A stretch of 64,000 nt of DNA, from positions 310,001 through 374,000 of the forward strand of contig NZ_JAHBGF010000016.1 of assembly GCF_018390695.1 (NCBI RefSeq), given 5' to 3'. The DNA comes from Ancylobacter sonchi (lineage in GTDB: Bacteria > Pseudomonadota > Alphaproteobacteria > Rhizobiales > Xanthobacteraceae). Positions 28,178 to 37,157 of this stretch are shown here, piece after piece; position 1 is the stretch's first letter, and every line of letters begins with the position of its first letter. The notes under the pieces are model-generated. The model did not search any database. It was not told the DNA's origin and worked only from the letters and a program-made list of their open reading frames with translations. The position numbers were made by a program, and so were the translations under genes.

Positions 28178-30418
28178 TCACAGCAGCTGGGCGACCTCGA
28201 AATGCATGCCGTCCGGCCGGGTGCTGAAATGCCCGCCCCAGTAGAAGCCGTGCTTGTTGGCGATCGGCACCAGCTCGCGCAGGCAGCCCTTCTCGCCGAT
28301 CGCCGCCGGCTCGACGCCGAGCGAGTTCCAGGCGGCGTTGATGTCGAACGCGGTGCCGAAGGCATGGTTGGACAGCTTGGTGGTGCTCTTGCGCTGGAAG
28401 CGGGCGACGAACGCCCCGTCATAGGTGAGGATGTGGTCGATCAGCCCCGCCTTCTCCCATTCCAGCCACAGCGCGATCAGCTGGTCCTTCGCCTTGACAT
28501 GGAAGCGCATGGCGAGCGGGCCCGGCTTGCCACGGAAGCTTTGCAGCGGGATCTCCACCTTGACGATGTTGCGGGCCTCCCAGTCGCCGAGGATGCGGAT
28601 GTTCTCGGGATTGCCGGCGATCGGGGCGGACACGAATTGGAAGGCGCCGAACAGCTTCTGGCGGTCCTCCAGCGATACCAGCGCGCGGAAGGACGGGCGT
28701 GGCGGGAAGTCCGGCGAGGAGACGTCCAGCACGGCCGGCGGCGGGGCGATGCCCGCCAGCTCCTGCGCGAAGCTCGGGCAGTCGCGCGTCTTGCCCCAGT
28801 CCTCGTCGTCGGAGACGCGCATGGCGTCGTTGAACCAGGCGACGAACTTGTCGATGTGCTCGCCGGTCCCGCGCGGGAAGCAGTGCAGCTTCCAGCGATT
28901 GGCCGCCGCGTCGTCGCGCTTCAGCGAGCCGGCATTGTAGGCGGCGGCGACCCGCGGCGGATCGAGCTGGGTGGAGCTGCGCTGCTTGGCGATATAGGCG
29001 GAACCGGCATCGATCGAGGTCGCCGGGTCGAGCAGATCGTCGGCACGCAGGCTGGTGCGGCCGGTGGCGTCGCGCGCTGTCTTCACCAGTGTCTGCATCA
29101 GCCCGACGCTCTCGTCGTTGATCTGCGGTTCCGGGCGGCGGGCATCGGGTTTGCCGGAACTCTCGGTGGCGATGGTGGCGACGATCAGCTCCACCGGCAC
29201 GCCGTATTTCTTCGCCGAGGCGGCGCAGAGCGGCCCGAACATGTCCCAGATCTTGCTGACGGTGGTGGGCTCGCCGGGCGTGCCCTCGGCGCGGGCGCCG
29301 TCGATGGCGATGCCGGACGTGGTCAGCGCCCAGCTCACCGCGTCCGGGAAATGGCGGTGCGGGTGCACGAGCTTGGGCATCAGCTCGGTGAGCACGCTGG
29401 CGCTCATCGGCCTGGCCGGTTCCGGCGCCGGCTCCTGGGCCGTCCCTTGGGCCGCGCCCTGGGTCGACGGGGCCACGATGATCGTGCCGGCAGGAGTGCC
29501 GGGCGAGGCGCCCGCAGCCGGGGCGGGCGTCACCGTGGTGACGGAGCCGTCCTCGGCCACCACCACGGCGGGGCTCTTGGCCTCCGACACCGACTTCGCC
29601 ACCTGCTCGACGGTGCGCATGTTCTCCTTCGCCTGGCGCTCCTGGCTCTCGGTGGTCCGCTGCTGCAGCCCGGCGGCCAGCACGTCCTTGTTGCGCGAAC
29701 TCTGCGAGGAGCCGAGCCAGAAGCTGATCACCGTGGCGAAGGCGGCGGCGAGCGCGCCGACGCAGATGTTGATGATCTGCACGACGAAGTCGGAGCGCGG
29801 CTGCACCAGCGCGGCGATCTGCTCCGGCCTGAGCGTGCCGACGATGTCGTTGAGCCCCTTGGGCAGTTCCGGCGGCTGCGGCACTTCCAGCCGGTTCTTC
29901 AGCAACAGGAACGCGACCAGCACCAGGAAGAAGCCGATGGTGACGATGTAGGACAGCACCATCGGCGTGCGGGCAACGATGGTATCCTTGTCGATCAGCG
30001 AGCTCAGCAATTGCCGCGCCCCGCTGGTCTCGACATTGTCCTGCTGGCGCTGCTCCAGCGCCGCCTTCTCGGTGGCGACCAGTTCGTCCAGCTTGGCCTT
30101 GTGGGTGGCGAGGTCGCGGTCGAGCGCGTCCCTGCGGGCCTGGGCTTCCTGGGCGATCTCGTCGCGCCGGCGCTGCGTCTCGGCCTCCAGCGCCAGCTTC
30201 TTCTCGTCGGCGACGATGCGGGCGAGCGCCAGCCGCAATTCGGCGGCGGCGGCCGGGTCCTGGTCGACCTTTTCCTGCGCCGCGGTGGCATCGCTCGCGC
30301 CGGTGGTGCGGGCGACGGCACTTACCACCGCCTCAGCGACCTTCTCGCCGCGGTCGCCGACGAGAAAGTCCAGCAGGCTGGGAAGCAGGTTGCCGGCAAG
30401 CAAAATCAGCGGATTCAT
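28178..30418 (-). CDS. Holin-like / lytic transglycosylase / M15 peptidase fusion protein
   Basis: 746 residues from the ATG at 30418. The N-terminus resembles three-TM phage or gene-transfer-agent holins: hydrophobic helix 2-20, a charged coiled-coil 60-130, TM helices at 154-174 and 211-235. A Pro/Ala/Thr linker (290-340) follows. Residues 390-530 are a soluble lytic transglycosylase domain with E419 (A-T-E-S-S-G), V-G-L-M-Q and A-A-Y-N-A-G. Residues 635-746 are an M15-type peptidase with zinc ligands H685 (S-N-H-A-F-G-T), D692 (A-F-D-I-N) and H739 (D-G-M-H-F-E). It would thus cut both glycan and peptide of peptidoglycan from a membrane anchor. No phage genes adjoin it. Roles in cell-wall remodelling, toxin-like lysis or particle release are all open. 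A start at 30439 is possible but lacks an RBS. Confidence 0.8.
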   Translation of the reverse strand: MNPLILLAGNLLPSLLDFLVGDRGEKVAEAVVSAVARTTGASDATAAQEKVDQDPAAAAELRLALARIVADEKKLALEAETQRRRDEIAQEAQARRDALDRDLATHKAKLDELVATEKAALEQRQQDNVETSGARQLLSSLIDKDTIVARTPMVLSYIVTIGFFLVLVAFLLLKNRLEVPQPPELPKGLNDIVGTLRPEQIAALVQPRSDFVVQIINICVGALAAAFATVISFWLGSSQSSRNKDVLAAGLQQRTTESQERQAKENMRTVEQVAKSVSEAKSPAVVVAEDGSVTTVTPAPAAGASPGTPAGTIIVAPSTQGAAQGTAQEPAPEPARPMSASVLTELMPKLVHPHRHFPDAVSWALTTSGIAIDGARAEGTPGEPTTVSKIWDMFGPLCAASAKKYGVPVELIVATIATESSGKPDARRPEPQINDESVGLMQTLVKTARDATGRTSLRADDLLDPATSIDAGSAYIAKQRSSTQLDPPRVAAAYNAGSLKRDDAAANRWKLHCFPRGTGEHIDKFVAWFNDAMRVSDDEDWGKTRDCPSFAQELAGIAPPPAVLDVSSPDFPPRPSFRALVSLEDRQKLFGAFQFVSAPIAGNPENIRILGDWEARNIVKVEIPLQSFRGKPGPLAMRFHVKAKDQLIALWLEWEKAGLIDHILTYDGAFVARFQRKSTTKLSNHAFGTAFDINAAWNSLGVEPAAIGEKGCLRELVPIANKHGFYWGGHFSTRPDGMHFEVAQLL

Positions 30419-30782
30419 GAGGCCCCCCAGCCTGTTCATGTCGCGCTAATCGGGAGGTGTTCTTCCCGTAGATCTCTGCTTCTGCACGAATACTTCACGT
30501 TAACACAGTGAGGGGCAACAGGTCGAATCGGCACGCATGGACCACCGGCCAGCGTGACCATCGGCAGGATCGGCCGCAAGAGGGACGGCTTCCGGACGCT
30601 TGGGGGCGTAGCGCAGAAGCCGTCCCTGCGAGGAGCCTGGGTAGCCGGAGCGCCTGCGGCCTCGAGCTACCCGTCGCTCCCCTTCCCGTTCGGCGGATTG
30701 AGGTCGCCGGCGGGCGCCCGGAACGACATTGCGGAGCCGGCCCGGGCGATGACGACATCGAAGGGGACGAGGTGATCGAGAA
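30419..30782. other. Intergenic region, nothing recognised
   Basis: 364 bp between two minus-strand genes. It should contain the promoter of the fusion gene at its left end. The AT-richer part around 30470-30510 is the best place for it. I see no open frame with an RBS and no hairpin followed by a T run. Confidence 0.4.
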
Positions 30783-31556
30783 CTATTTGGTGGTGTAGCC
30801 GCCATTCACGAGGATGGTCTGGCCGGTCATCCACCAGCCCTCGGAGACGAGGAGCCGGATCCACGGCACGATGTCGGCGATGTCGGTGAGCCCGGTCTTG
30901 GAGAAGCCGGACAGCGCCGCCGCCGTCTTGTGATAGGCGACCGCCTCGGCTCCCTCGGCCGGGTAGAAGAACGGGGTGTCCATCGGTCCGGGGCCGATCG
31001 CGGTCACCGAGATGCCGCGGGTGCCGAATTCCTTGGAAGCGGCGCGGGTGAAGTGCTCGACCGGTGCCTTGGTGCCGGCATAGGAGGAATAGAACGGCGT
31101 GTAGGCGCCGAGCAGCGAGGTCACGAGGGTGACGATCTTGCCGTTGTCGTTCACGTGCCGGCCAGCCTCCTTGAGGAAGAAGAAGGCGGTCTTGGCGTTG
31201 ACGGCGCTCATCTCGTCATAGTCGGCTTCGGTGATCTCGCTCATCGGCTTCTTCAACACCTTGCCGACGGTGTTGATGGCGATGTCCGGGCGGCCGATGG
31301 CGGCGACGGTGTCGGCGAACAGTTTCTCCACCGCGCCGGCGGTGGTGAGGTCGGCCTGGAAGGCGACGGCCTTGGCGCCGGCGGCTTCGACCGCAGCGAG
31401 GGTGGCCTCGGCCTCCGGCCGCGAGGCGGCGCTGTTGTAGTGGATGGCGACGGCCTTGGCGCCGTGGGCGGCGAGATCGCGGGCGAGCAGGCCGCCCAGA
31501 TTCTTGGCGCCGCCGGCGATGATGATGGTCTTGCCGGAGATGCTGTGATCGGCCAT
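30783..31556 (-). CDS. SDR family oxidoreductase
   Basis: 257 residues, AGGAG eight bases before the ATG. SDR fold with a variant nucleotide-binding motif (A-G-G-A-K-N-L-G-G), H-Y-N-S-A-A-S-R after beta-2, N-T-V-G in place of N-A-G, the catalytic S (V-T-S-L-L-G-A) and Y-A-G-T-K-A, then G-P-G-P-M-D-T-P-F-F and a C-terminal L-V-N-G-G-Y. The A-K-N-L-G-G variant also occurs in enoyl-reductase-like and atypical SDRs. It is monocistronic and divergent from the MpaB-like gene; the substrate is unknown. Confidence 0.85.
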   Translation of the reverse strand: MADHSISGKTIIIAGGAKNLGGLLARDLAAHGAKAVAIHYNSAASRPEAEATLAAVEAAGAKAVAFQADLTTAGAVEKLFADTVAAIGRPDIAINTVGKVLKKPMSEITEADYDEMSAVNAKTAFFFLKEAGRHVNDNGKIVTLVTSLLGAYTPFYSSYAGTKAPVEHFTRAASKEFGTRGISVTAIGPGPMDTPFFYPAEGAEAVAYHKTAAALSGFSKTGLTDIADIVPWIRLLVSEGWWMTGQTILVNGGYTTK

Positions 31557-31936
31557 GGCGACTGCTCCTGTGCTGCCCTGCGCGCGACGTCATGCGCCGT
31601 CGCTCACGCGAAGGCAGACTATCGCCCTGGGATTACAGATAAAATCGAAGTGGCCGGCATTCCCTGTCAGAACCGCAGCATCCTGTCAGGATGCTCCCAC
31701 AATCCGTGCAGGGACGGCCGGCTGGGCAAGGCCGGGGAGCGGGCCGGCGACCGGGCGGTCGGCTTCTTCCGGCAGATCCGGCAGCCTTGTGCTCGTCGGG
31801 CACATATGGTGGTGCGGCCGTCGGCCTCGGGCGAGGTGCCCCCGAGACCGTCCTGTTCGCGCGGGTCGCATTTTCGGCGAGCACCTCGGTCGTTCAATGG
31901 CGCATACTCCTTGGCGAACATCAGGTGACCGACCGG
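31557..31936. other. Divergent intergenic region
   Basis: 380 bp between the SDR and the DUF2236 gene, read in opposite directions. The A/T-richer segment at 31640-31660 probably holds the SDR promoter. The frame of the DUF2236 gene is open upstream to 31691, but that part reads as low-complexity Arg/Gly sequence and is not included in the gene. Confidence 0.4.
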
Positions 31937-32860
31937 ATGGATCCGAGGCTTGGTCGAAATATACGTGGACGCATGAACCCCCGGCTTGTTCTCGAGAACG
32001 CGGTGAACCCTGTCCGTTCCGCCCTGCAGCGCAATATCCGGCAGATTACCGGCGCCGGCGTCATCAACTTCGACGAACCGCCGGGCGATCCCGGCCTGTT
32101 CGGCCCGGAATCGATGGTTTGGCAGGTCCATGCGGACTTCGTGCCGATGATTGTCGGCGGGGTCTCCGCCCTGATGACGCAGATGCTGCATCCGCTCGCC
32201 ATCGCCGGCGTGTGGGACCATTCCAACTTCCGCGCCGATGTGATGGGGCGGCTGGCGCGCACGGCGCAGTTCGTGGCCGGCACCACCTATGCCGCCCGGC
32301 CGACGGCGGAAGCGCTCATCGAGCGCGTGCGCCAGCGCCATCTGAGCGTGGCCGGCATCGATGCCTCGGGAACGCCTTACAACGCCAGCGACCCGGCCCT
32401 GCTGACCTGGATCCATGTCGCCGAGGCCTCGGGATTCCTGGCGGCGCATCGCGCCTTCGTCGCCCCGCACATGCCCGAGGCCGAGCAGGATCGCTATTTC
32501 CGCGAGATGGCCCTTGTGGCCGAGATGCTGGGCGCGCGGGACGTGCCGGTCACCGCGGTGGCGGTGGACGCGTATCTGCGGTCCATGACGCCGGGACTGC
32601 GCTTCGACCAGCGGACGCGGGAGGTGCTGGAGGTGATCTCGTCCGCCCCGGTGCAGTCGCCCGCCCTGAGGATGTTTCGCCGCTTCGTGATGGCGGCCGG
32701 TGGCTCGCTCATGCCCGAGCCGATCCGCGAGCTGATCCCCAAATCCGAGCGACCCGATCTTATTGGCGCGGTCCAGCTGATGAGCTGGGCCACCCCGGTC
32801 GGGCGCTGGGCGTTGCGCAATGGCGCCGCAGCCAGGGCGCGACGGCGTATGTCGATCTAG
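31937..32860 (+). CDS. Oxygenase MpaB family (DUF2236) protein
   Basis: 307 residues from the ATG at 31937 (AGGTG nine bases upstream; ATG at 31973 is the alternative). The family pattern is clear: a conserved V-W-Q-V-H-A-D near residue 60, G-V-S-A-L-M-T-Q-M-L-H-P-L-A-I-A-G-V-W-D-H-S, R-L-A-R-T-A-Q-F-V-A-G-T-T-Y, L-L-T-W-I-H-V-A-E and P-L-L-like helices. These His residues bind heme in the related latex-clearing and MpaB proteins, which cleave or oxidise hydrophobic substrates. The substrate here is unknown. The C-terminus is basic. Confidence 0.85.
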   Translation: MDPRLGRNIRGRMNPRLVLENAVNPVRSALQRNIRQITGAGVINFDEPPGDPGLFGPESMVWQVHADFVPMIVGGVSALMTQMLHPLAIAGVWDHSNFRADVMGRLARTAQFVAGTTYAARPTAEALIERVRQRHLSVAGIDASGTPYNASDPALLTWIHVAEASGFLAAHRAFVAPHMPEAEQDRYFREMALVAEMLGARDVPVTAVAVDAYLRSMTPGLRFDQRTREVLEVISSAPVQSPALRMFRRFVMAAGGSLMPEPIRELIPKSERPDLIGAVQLMSWATPVGRWALRNGAAARARRRMSI

Positions 32861-32913
32861 TCTCGTACCCCGGCGCCCGGCCGATCCACGGCACGATCTC
32901 GCACCATTCGTGG

Positions 32914-33138
32914 CTATGGCTGCTGGTAGGCGACGGACCCGTTTCTGTCCGCCATGTTGCTCCCGCTCAGCGGCACGGGGTCGATCATCCCCTCGTCTTC
33001 GTCATCGCCCTCAAGATGCGCGACGATGATCCCCGAGGCGATAAGCAGCAGGGGCAGGCCGATTGCAACGGGAAGGAGAAAGGCGACGATTGCCGTTCCC
33101 CACATGAAAGCGTCGGCGATGAGCTGCATCGTTGTCAT
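32914..33138 (-). CDS. Small single-pass membrane protein, hypothetical
   Basis: 74 residues from the ATG at 33138. One long hydrophobic stretch spans residues 12-42 (F-M-W-G-T-A-I-V-A-F-L-L-P-V), followed by an acidic patch (G-D-D-E-D-E-G) and a polar tail. An A-A-G-G-A-like site is close to the start. It begins 48 bp after the stop of the next upstream hypothetical gene and may be cotranscribed with it. I recognise no family. Confidence 0.55.
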   Translation of the reverse strand: MTTMQLIADAFMWGTAIVAFLLPVAIGLPLLLIASGIIVAHLEGDDEDEGMIDPVPLSGSNMADRNGSVAYQQP

Positions 33139-33185
33139 ATCCTTGTCATTGGGTAACCGATGAACGGCTGTCCGGATCGCGCAAG

Positions 33186-33815
33186 TCACCAGATCGCGCT
33201 GGCCATGCGGGAGAGCGCGCTCTGTCCGATCGCCAGAGTGGTACGCGGCGCGTCGGCCAGCTGACCGAGGGCATATCGACCGCCCGCCAGAACGAGCTGG
33301 CCTCCCGTCAATTCGGCCTCCGGGTTCGGTCGCTGCGCGGTATCGGCGACAGGTGGCACTGGCGGCGTCGGCGGGAGCGGGCTGCGAATGCGAGCAATGA
33401 CGAGCGGATCGCGCGTCTCGCACATCGTGCTGCAGCGGTCGAAGCGCTCGATCGCCGAGGTGGTGACTGTCGTCTTTTTCACCGGCTGGCGCTTGATCTC
33501 GGTCTTGGTCGGCGCGGCGGCGTCGGCCAAGATCGCCATGGATGAGGCGGTCGCCGCGCGTGCCGGGCTCGCAACGATGCGTGGGGCGCCACGCTCCTCG
33601 ATCTCGGCAAACAGGCGATTGAGCTCCACAGGGTCCGGCAAGACGCTCGCCATCCGCTCGCTGGCGGCCGAGTCCGCCATCGGCGTCCTGTCCTGTTTGG
33701 GGACGGCCGCATAGACGAGCCCGGCGGCGATCCCGCAGAGACCGAGGCCGATACTCCACATCCGGATCGTGTCGTTCTGCCTGAGCCAGGACCTGGAAAT
33801 CATAGCTTTCATCAT
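33186..33815 (-). CDS. Hypothetical membrane-anchored protein
   Basis: 209 residues from the ATG at 33815 (33812 and 33833 are alternatives; AGGA lies just upstream). After a short basic start, one TM helix (M-W-S-I-G-L-G-L-C-G-I-A-A-G-L-V-Y) anchors the protein. The rest is polar, with a Pro-rich stretch (P-L-P-P-T-P-P-V-P-P-V) and two close Cys (R-C-S-T-M-C-E). No known domain. The neighbour downstream is another small membrane protein of unknown role, so the two could work together at the envelope. Confidence 0.6.
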   Translation of the reverse strand: MMKAMISRSWLRQNDTIRMWSIGLGLCGIAAGLVYAAVPKQDRTPMADSAASERMASVLPDPVELNRLFAEIEERGAPRIVASPARAATASSMAILADAAAPTKTEIKRQPVKKTTVTTSAIERFDRCSTMCETRDPLVIARIRSPLPPTPPVPPVADTAQRPNPEAELTGGQLVLAGGRYALGQLADAPRTTLAIGQSALSRMASAIW

Positions 33816-34204
33816 AGTCCTAAGTCCTTCCATCCATTTTTCGCGCCGTTACGTCTGTCTCCGACGTAAAGGCCACATGGATAAGCTTGCTGTTGACCAG
33901 AGAAGTGGGAGCTGCGGACGGCGCGCGCGGGGGGGCGGATGGTGCGCCGCCCGCAGCTCGGGTTCCGTCGGTGCCCAGGCGCGTGATCATGGCTCGGACC
34001 GGATCTCGTCCTTGAGCGAATGACGCCTGTGTGCGGGGTGCGCCAACGGAACCTTGGGTGAGAGCCGATGGTGGCTTCGGCTCTGCGATGGGATTGCTCA
34101 CGGGCGGTACTGGCCGGGGCCGCCCGACGCTGTGTGGGGGAACAAGTATTCGCGTGTCCCGGCCTCGCGCATTTCCGGCCCCGCGCGCCGCGACGCCGGG
34201 ATCG
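33816..34204. other. Intergenic region, nothing firm
   Basis: 389 bp between two minus-strand genes. A minus frame over 33820-34101 is Pro/Ala/Ser-rich without family features or an RBS and is not called. The promoter for the 33186-33815 gene should lie near 33830-33900, where the composition is more A/T-rich. Confidence 0.35.
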
Positions 34205-34855
34205 CTATCGGAACCTCGCGGCGAGCTCTTCGGCTCCTCTGTCGATGCCGGCTTTTGCAGCGGTCAGGTCGCCCATGCTCGCCCCGATATTGGACGGCTT
34301 GGGGAACTGCTTGCCGACGAAGGCGGTCAGCAGACGATTGGAACGGGAGTCGAAGACTTCGACGGCATACATCACCGAGCCGGTGAAGCTGCCTTCCCCA
34401 TCGCGCGCCGTCTGCACGCCATTATAGACGAGGCCGGCGACGTCGATGCGGGAGAAGGTGCCGAGCACGGGCGTGTTCTTGACGGCGCCCGTCAGGGTCA
34501 CCCGTACCCGCAGTGTATGCGGCGATGGCTTGGTGGCGGGCGCGAAGCGCGTGGCCAGCTGCTGCGCGAAGCGGTCCTGCAAATAGTCCGCGAGGGTCTT
34601 CCTGTCGGCCTCCGTCAGCTCGCCGAATTGATTGTCCGCTCCCTGATAGATGACGACGGGATCGAGGATCGCGCTGTCGTAGTCCGACCAGTTCGTGTTG
34701 CTGCTGTAGCTGAACGGCACGCGGCCGGCGTTCGCGGAAGCGTCGGGTTGCAGCAACGATGACGAGGCCAGTTCGCTGTAGTGGCTGGGCGCCGCGGATT
34801 GACATCCTGCAAGGGTCAGGCTGCTGGCGATCAGCAAGTAAGTGCGGCTCCGCAT
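34205..34855 (-). CDS. DUF3313-family lipoprotein
   Basis: 216 residues. A lipoprotein signal peptide ends in the lipobox L-A-G-C at Cys18. The mature part fits DUF3313: an early S-Y-S-S-N-T-N-W-S-D-Y-D-S segment, a central alpha/beta region with L-x-V-R-V-T-L-T-G-A, and a late V-F-D-S-R-S-N-R-L-L-T-A-F-V-G-K. It is expected to be attached to the outer membrane. Proteins of this family have no established function. It stands alone, about 120 bp upstream of the end of a two-component operon on the same strand. Confidence 0.8.
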   Translation of the reverse strand: MRSRTYLLIASSLTLAGCQSAAPSHYSELASSSLLQPDASANAGRVPFSYSSNTNWSDYDSAILDPVVIYQGADNQFGELTEADRKTLADYLQDRFAQQLATRFAPATKPSPHTLRVRVTLTGAVKNTPVLGTFSRIDVAGLVYNGVQTARDGEGSFTGSVMYAVEVFDSRSNRLLTAFVGKQFPKPSNIGASMGDLTAAKAGIDRGAEELAARFR

Positions 34856-34974
34856 CGGCGTAACATTCCTCGATAAAAGATCCGGGAAACTCCCTTCGGA
34901 CGAGGAAACCCTAGAGGCGGAGATGTTGTGGTGGCTGTTTTGATATTAAGAGATGTTACGTGGGCGCGTGCGTA

Positions 34975-36324
34975 CTAATCGGTTGTTTTCGCGGTCGAAT
35001 CTTCAGTGTCTGCCGGCAGGACGAGCCGGGCTATGAGGCCATGAGGCTCGCGGTCGATGAGCCGAAGCGAACCGCCATGCGCCTTGGCCATCCCGTTGGC
35101 GATGGGTAAGCCCAGGCCGATGCCGCTGCGTGGTGCCGCCGTGCGCGCTGTGTCGGCCTTGAAGAACGGCTCCAGCGCCCGCGTCTTCAGCTCGTCGGAA
35201 AGACCGGGTCCATCGTCGCGGACCTCGATCAGAACATCGCCGTCTCGGTCTTCGCGATAGGCGAGTTCGATCTGCGTGCCGTAGCGCGATGCGTTGTCGA
35301 TCAGGTTGGAAAGGGCGCGGGTCAGGGCGCGCGGCATGCACGTGTACACCAGCCGCCTCGGTCCGATGACGGAGACGGTGATGTTGATGTCGGCATAGTC
35401 GGCCGCGATCGTCTGCATGAGGCTCGCAAGATCGATTCGACGTCGAGGCTCCCTGCCGCTTTCCGTATTGCCGAGATACCGCATGCTCTCGTCGACCATC
35501 GCCGACAGGTTGGAAATGTCCTGCAGCATGGCCTGCTGGAGTTCCGCATCGGGGCAACGCTCCGCGCGCATGCGCAGTCGCGTGAGCGGGGTGCGCAGGT
35601 CGTGCCCGATCGATCGCAGCAAAGCGGTTCGCTGGCCGATCATGCGGCGGATCCTGGATTGCATGACATTGAGCGAGTTGCCGAGGCTGCGGATCTCGAA
35701 GGCGCCATTGGCGTCGAACGACTCCTGCGAGTCTTCGTCGAGGCTGATGCGCCGCGCGGCGGCGGCGAAATCGATCAAGGGTCGCGTGAGGTGGTAGCTG
35801 AGATAGTAGGAGAGCAGCAGCACCGGCAGCACCACCAGGGAGGTGATTCCCAGTGTCCGCATGACCTCCTCGGGTCGCGACGGGAAAGCCGGCAGGTCCG
35901 GGCGCAGGAGGATCGATCGATGCTCGTCGATTCGCACGGCCAACGGGGCACCCGTGCCGGGGGCGGCATCGCTCAGGATCACCAGTCGATCGACGAGGTC
36001 GCGGAAGACTCGCTGGTCGACATAGCCGGATCTCAGGTCGAGTGCGTCGGCAATCGGCCGCTCGACCATTTCCGCCTGCAGGCCGTCTCTCGCCGCCGCC
36101 TCGATGACGGATCGCTGCTGCTCGGAGGAGGCCGCCGCCCGGATCTCGTCGGCGATGATCGGGATATGGCCGGCGACGAAGCTCGCCCACTCGACGTGAT
36201 GATAGCCGATTTCTCTCAGGGCGCCGCGCACGGCGGCGAAGGCGGCGAGGAGGAAGATCGGCAGGACGGCGAGCAGAAAGATCTGCTTGCGCATCGATGC
36301 AAGGCTGAGGCGCCTGAGGATCAT
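34975..36324 (-). CDS. Sensor histidine kinase (HAMP, HisKA, HATPase)
   Basis: 449 residues. TM1 at 15-35 and TM2 at 158-178 enclose a periplasmic sensor of about 120 residues. A HAMP domain follows (180-232), then H241 in the box S-I-G-H-D-L-R-T-P-L-T-R-L-R, the N box N-L-I-D-N-A-S-R-Y-G, G1 D-D-G-P-G-L-S and G2 G-I-G-L-G-L-P-I. All catalytic elements are present. Its ATG overlaps the stop of the response regulator gene (ATGA). The stimulus is unknown; the layout is that of EnvZ-type kinases. Confidence 0.92.
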   Translation of the reverse strand: MILRRLSLASMRKQIFLLAVLPIFLLAAFAAVRGALREIGYHHVEWASFVAGHIPIIADEIRAAASSEQQRSVIEAAARDGLQAEMVERPIADALDLRSGYVDQRVFRDLVDRLVILSDAAPGTGAPLAVRIDEHRSILLRPDLPAFPSRPEEVMRTLGITSLVVLPVLLLSYYLSYHLTRPLIDFAAAARRISLDEDSQESFDANGAFEIRSLGNSLNVMQSRIRRMIGQRTALLRSIGHDLRTPLTRLRMRAERCPDAELQQAMLQDISNLSAMVDESMRYLGNTESGREPRRRIDLASLMQTIAADYADINITVSVIGPRRLVYTCMPRALTRALSNLIDNASRYGTQIELAYREDRDGDVLIEVRDDGPGLSDELKTRALEPFFKADTARTAAPRSGIGLGLPIANGMAKAHGGSLRLIDREPHGLIARLVLPADTEDSTAKTTD

Positions 36325-37070
36325 TCTTTGTCGACCGTCGGAGTGAAGAGATAGCCGCCGAGCCGAACCGTCTTGATCAGCGACGGCTCCTTTGCGTTGG
36401 GTTCGATCTTCTGGCGCACGCGGCTGATATGGACGTCGATGCTGCGCTGGACCGGGCCGGCGGTCCCGGCATGCGTCAACGAGAGCAGCTGCTCGCGCGT
36501 CATCACCCGTCCGGGGTTGGAGCAGAACGCCTGCAGGATGTCGAACTCCGCGGTCGTCATCGAAATCTCGACGCCGTCCGGGTCATGCAGGCTTCGCCCG
36601 ACCGGATCGAGCCGCCACCCGGCAAAGATGAGGACCGACCGCCGGTTCTCCGCTTGGCTCACATAGGAGGCCCTGCGCAACAGCCCCTTGATCCGCACCA
36701 GAAGCTCGCGGGAGTTGAAGGGCTTCGTGACGTAGTCGTCGGCGCCGAGCTCCAACCCCAGGACGCGGTCGATGTCCTCTCCCAATGCGGTGAGCATCAG
36801 GATCGGCACCGGCCCGGATGCCCGTAGCCGGCGGCAAATGCTGAAGCCGTCCTCGCCGGGCAGCATCGCGTCGAGCACGATGAGGTCGAATGCCTGGCGC
36901 TTCAGCAGTCGGTCCATCTCATGGCCCGAGAGGGCTGCCGTGGCGATGAAGCCGGCCTCCCTCACCAGGTCGGCGAGCAACTTCGCGATGTCGCGATCAT
37001 CTTCGACGATCAGCACGGAGGGTGAGATGCGATGCCCGTTCTCGCCCGATGCGGGCGCAACCTCCAACAT
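36321..37070 (-). CDS. OmpR-family response regulator
   Basis: 249 residues. Receiver domain 18-130 with E23/D24 (V-E-D-D), phospho-acceptor D67 (I-V-L-D-A-M-L-P-G-E-D-G), T (M-L-T-A-L-G) and K (Y-V-T-K-P-F). The C-terminal winged helix shows M-T-T-A-E-F-D-I-L, R-V-M-T-R-E-Q-L-L and V-D-V-H-I-S-R-V-R-Q-K-I. It partners the kinase encoded immediately downstream with a 4-base overlap, and is preceded by a receiver-like hypothetical gene. Confidence 0.93.
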   Translation of the reverse strand: MLEVAPASGENGHRISPSVLIVEDDRDIAKLLADLVREAGFIATAALSGHEMDRLLKRQAFDLIVLDAMLPGEDGFSICRRLRASGPVPILMLTALGEDIDRVLGLELGADDYVTKPFNSRELLVRIKGLLRRASYVSQAENRRSVLIFAGWRLDPVGRSLHDPDGVEISMTTAEFDILQAFCSNPGRVMTREQLLSLTHAGTAGPVQRSIDVHISRVRQKIEPNAKEPSLIKTVRLGGYLFTPTVDKE

Positions 37071-37157
37071 GACAGATGACTCCAGGAACTCGGCGGGGGC
37101 GCCCTATGATCGGCCGGGCTCGCCGGAACAGCCGTGCGGCAACAGGAACGTTCGCGC

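Noticed and set aside
27656-30511. 951-codon plus-strand open frame
   Set aside because: Antisense to the SLT/M15 fusion gene; repetitive Arg/Gly/Ala sequence without domains.
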